DNA of 6,957 nt, from assembly GCA_947624075.1 (NCBI GenBank), contig CANQIM010000065.1:1-6957 (forward strand), written 5' to 3'. Source of the stretch: an uncultured Bacilli bacterium. GTDB lineage: Bacteria > Bacillota_I > Bacilli_A > RF39 > UBA660. Below the pieces are notes generated by a model. It was not told where the DNA came from and ran no database searches. It was given only the letters and a program-made list of their open reading frames with translations. The position numbers were made by a program, and so were the translations under genes. This document shows, one piece after another, positions 5,788 through 6,957 of this stretch (position 1 is the first letter of the stretch; every line of letters starts with the position of its first letter).

Positions 5788-6693
5788 TTAACTTTCACGT
5801 CTATTTTTACTAACTAATTCTAAAGTATTGGTTAGTTGTTTTATTCTTTCTATTATTCTTCGTGCTTTAACTTTATCAAAAGCAGAAGAAGTAATTGCTA
5901 AAGACTTTTCTAGTTCCTCAAGTGTTAAATTAGAAGTGAAAAAAGTTGGTAAATTATTCTCCATGCGGTATTGTAATATTGGCCCTAAAACTTCGTCTCT
6001 AGACCAGTTACTACAATTTTCAGCACCAATATCATCTAGTAAAAGTAAGGGGCTTTTTTTTATGTAATCAAATTTTTCAGAATAATTACTGTTAAAAGAA
6101 GCTTTAAGACTTCTTAAAAATTCAGGAAAATAAATTAAAGTACTTTTAACTTTCTTCTTAGCCATTTCATTAAATAAAGAAGCTATTAAATAAGTTTTGC
6201 CACTACCAAAAGAACCAGTCAAGTATAGTCCTTTAGGATTTTCATTTTTAAAATAAGAAGACATAAAGTCTTTAAAATATTTAATTATAGGTACTCTATT
6301 TTTATCATCCTTATAAATATCTTTAAAATTAGCCTCTTTAATATTTTTAGGCATTTCAAATAATTCAAGATTTTCTTTATAAGCATTATCTTCATCAGCT
6401 TGGTGTTGTTTTAAACACCTTTCATAAGAAAAAATTAGAAGTCCTTTATTTTCTGTTGGCATATATTGATAACCTTTTATATTGTTGGGACATTTATCTA
6501 AGCCTTTACAATTAAGACAATTATTGTATTCTAAAAAACTATCTTCAAGGGTAGATGTGTATTTCATAAGAACTTCTTCGTTAATATCTAAAGTATCTAG
6601 ATATTTTTTAAAATCCTTGTTGCTACAGGCATCATAGTAAGAATGCTTTAAAGCGGCTTCATCATAGTTATTTAAAAGATTTTCTGTTTTCAA
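5788..6693 (-). CDS. dnaI: Primosomal protein DnaI, AAA+ helicase loader
   Basis: DnaI loads the replicative helicase (DnaC in Bacillus) onto DNA at oriC and at restart sites. The protein has 301 residues, close to the usual ~310. The N-terminal helicase-binding domain has a cysteine cluster, C59-x2-C62-x5-C68 plus C93, consistent with the zinc site of this domain. The AAA+ module has Walker A G160-S-F-G-S-G-K-T167, Walker B L216-L-L-L-D-D-I-G223 and a sensor-1 stretch F252-T-S-N255. A KARRIIERI segment (277-285) near the C-terminus is where the arginine finger/sensor-2 residues of this family lie. The start is TTG at 6693, preceded by GGTGGTGG with a 4-nt spacer; no in-frame ATG fits better. 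In many Bacilli dnaI directly follows dnaB, but here the gene upstream encodes a phage-tail-like protein. The full-length zinc domain argues for the host gene rather than a phage loader. Confidence 0.93.
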   Translation of the reverse strand: MKTENLLNNYDEAALKHSYYDACSNKDFKKYLDTLDINEEVLMKYTSTLEDSFLEYNNCLNCKGLDKCPNNIKGYQYMPTENKGLLIFSYERCLKQHQADEDNAYKENLELFEMPKNIKEANFKDIYKDDKNRVPIIKYFKDFMSSYFKNENPKGLYLTGSFGSGKTYLIASLFNEMAKKKVKSTLIYFPEFLRSLKASFNSNYSEKFDYIKKSPLLLLDDIGAENCSNWSRDEVLGPILQYRMENNLPTFFTSNLTLEELEKSLAITSSAFDKVKARRIIERIKQLTNTLELVSKNRRES

Positions 6694-6813
6694 AATACCA
6701 CCACCATTTATTTAATTTTATCTAATTTTTTTGTAAATGTCTATTATGATTGTAGTATTTTTTAATATAAATTGGAAAACTAGTAAGAAACATAATCAAA
6801 ATATAATAATAAA
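6694..6813. other. Intergenic stretch between dnaI and the tail-like gene
   Basis: These 120 bases are very AT-rich and hold the dnaI promoter and ribosome binding site. An ATG at 6707-6705 opens a five-codon ORF (MVVVF) whose TGA stop overlaps the TTG start of dnaI; this is probably a by-product of the GGTGGTGG site. I see no strong hairpin that would end the tail-like gene and no attachment-site-like repeat. Confidence 0.5.
6715..6743 (-). promoter_or_regulatory. Sigma-A-type promoter of dnaI
   Basis: On the minus strand TAGACA (6743-6738) is followed after 17 nt by TAAAAT (6720-6715). Transcription would start near 6708, just before the GGTGGTGG ribosome binding site (6705-6698), giving a leader of only about 15 nt. 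The promoter implies that dnaI is transcribed separately from the tail-like gene upstream. Confidence 0.6.
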
Positions 6814-6957
6814 TTATTTTGTTCTTTTCCACATATAGACTGTGATGTATGGTTGTAGATTATTTAGTGTAGCAGCTGTTCCTGTAAATGTATGAGTGTG
6901 ACCGTCACTTGTTGTGCCTTTTCCTGCTGTTCCTGTTGAAGAGGAAGTCGTAGAAAT
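6814..6957 (-). CDS. Phage tail collar/fibre-like protein, C-terminal end only (partial)
   Basis: Only the last 47 codons and the TAA stop (6814-6816) are in the window; the gene continues past the right edge. The fragment is rich in Thr, Ser and Gly, with TSDGHTHTFTGTAA at 16-29, then LNNLQPYITVYMWKRTK to the end. A GHTH-type segment followed by an N-N-L-x-P-Y-x-x-V-Y-M-W-K-R ending is what I know from the C-termini of phage tail collar and tail fibre proteins. Its GC content is about 40%, clearly above the flanking DNA, which fits a recently acquired or phage-derived gene. No clear GC-rich terminator follows. Whether it belongs to a prophage, a tail-derived particle or a free-standing host gene cannot be told from 47 residues. 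Confidence 0.75.
   Translation of the reverse strand: MSTTSSSTGTAGKGTTSDGHTHTFTGTAATLNNLQPYITVYMWKRTK

Noticed and set aside
5828..6067. 79-codon plus-strand reading frame within dnaI
   Set aside because: It is antisense to the conserved AAA+ region of dnaI. Its serine- and lysine-rich product is what the reverse complement of AT-rich coding DNA gives.
6691..6707. Five-codon leader ORF (MVVVF) overlapping the dnaI start
   Set aside because: It is formed by the GGTGGTGG ribosome binding site itself, has no site of its own, and would begin at the very 5' end of the predicted transcript.

Overview
The window is AT-rich DNA from a low-GC Gram-positive bacterium, most likely a walled member of the Bacilli or a related Erysipelotrichia/RF39-like gut lineage. 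Four things point there: a DnaI-type helicase loader, a PBP5-type carboxypeptidase with an FtsW-type SEDS protein, a tiny YjcZ-like membrane protein, and AAGGAGG-type ribosome binding sites. Every tryptophan I checked is TGG and all eight genes end in TAA or TAG, so nothing suggests the mycoplasma code.

Layout: a D-Ala-D-Ala carboxypeptidase (minus) diverges from prolyl-tRNA synthetase proS (plus). proS converges on an ftsW-like SEDS gene (minus). Diverging from ftsW is a plus-strand run: a 54-residue YjcZ-like protein with its own terminator, then a 298-residue putative zinc metallopeptidase and peptide deformylase (def). On the right, dnaI (minus) converges on def. The window closes inside the 3' end of a minus-strand gene whose C-terminus resembles phage tail collar/fibre proteins.

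Most genes are core housekeeping: peptidoglycan trimming, septal peptidoglycan polymerisation, prolyl-tRNA charging, N-formyl removal and helicase loading. Three entries are less ordinary. The YjcZ-like protein belongs to a family linked to sporulation in Bacillus, and its upstream region can be read as a sigma-K-type promoter. The metallopeptidase belongs to no family I can name. The tail-like fragment sits where dnaB would often be, next to dnaI.

Expression signals are compact. Three plus-strand terminators begin at or overlap the stop codon of the gene they end. One promoter starts inside the U-tract of the preceding terminator. Two minus-strand genes have a GGGTGA ribosome binding site containing a GTG that can be mistaken for the start codon. 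I found no RNA gene, CRISPR array or insertion sequence.
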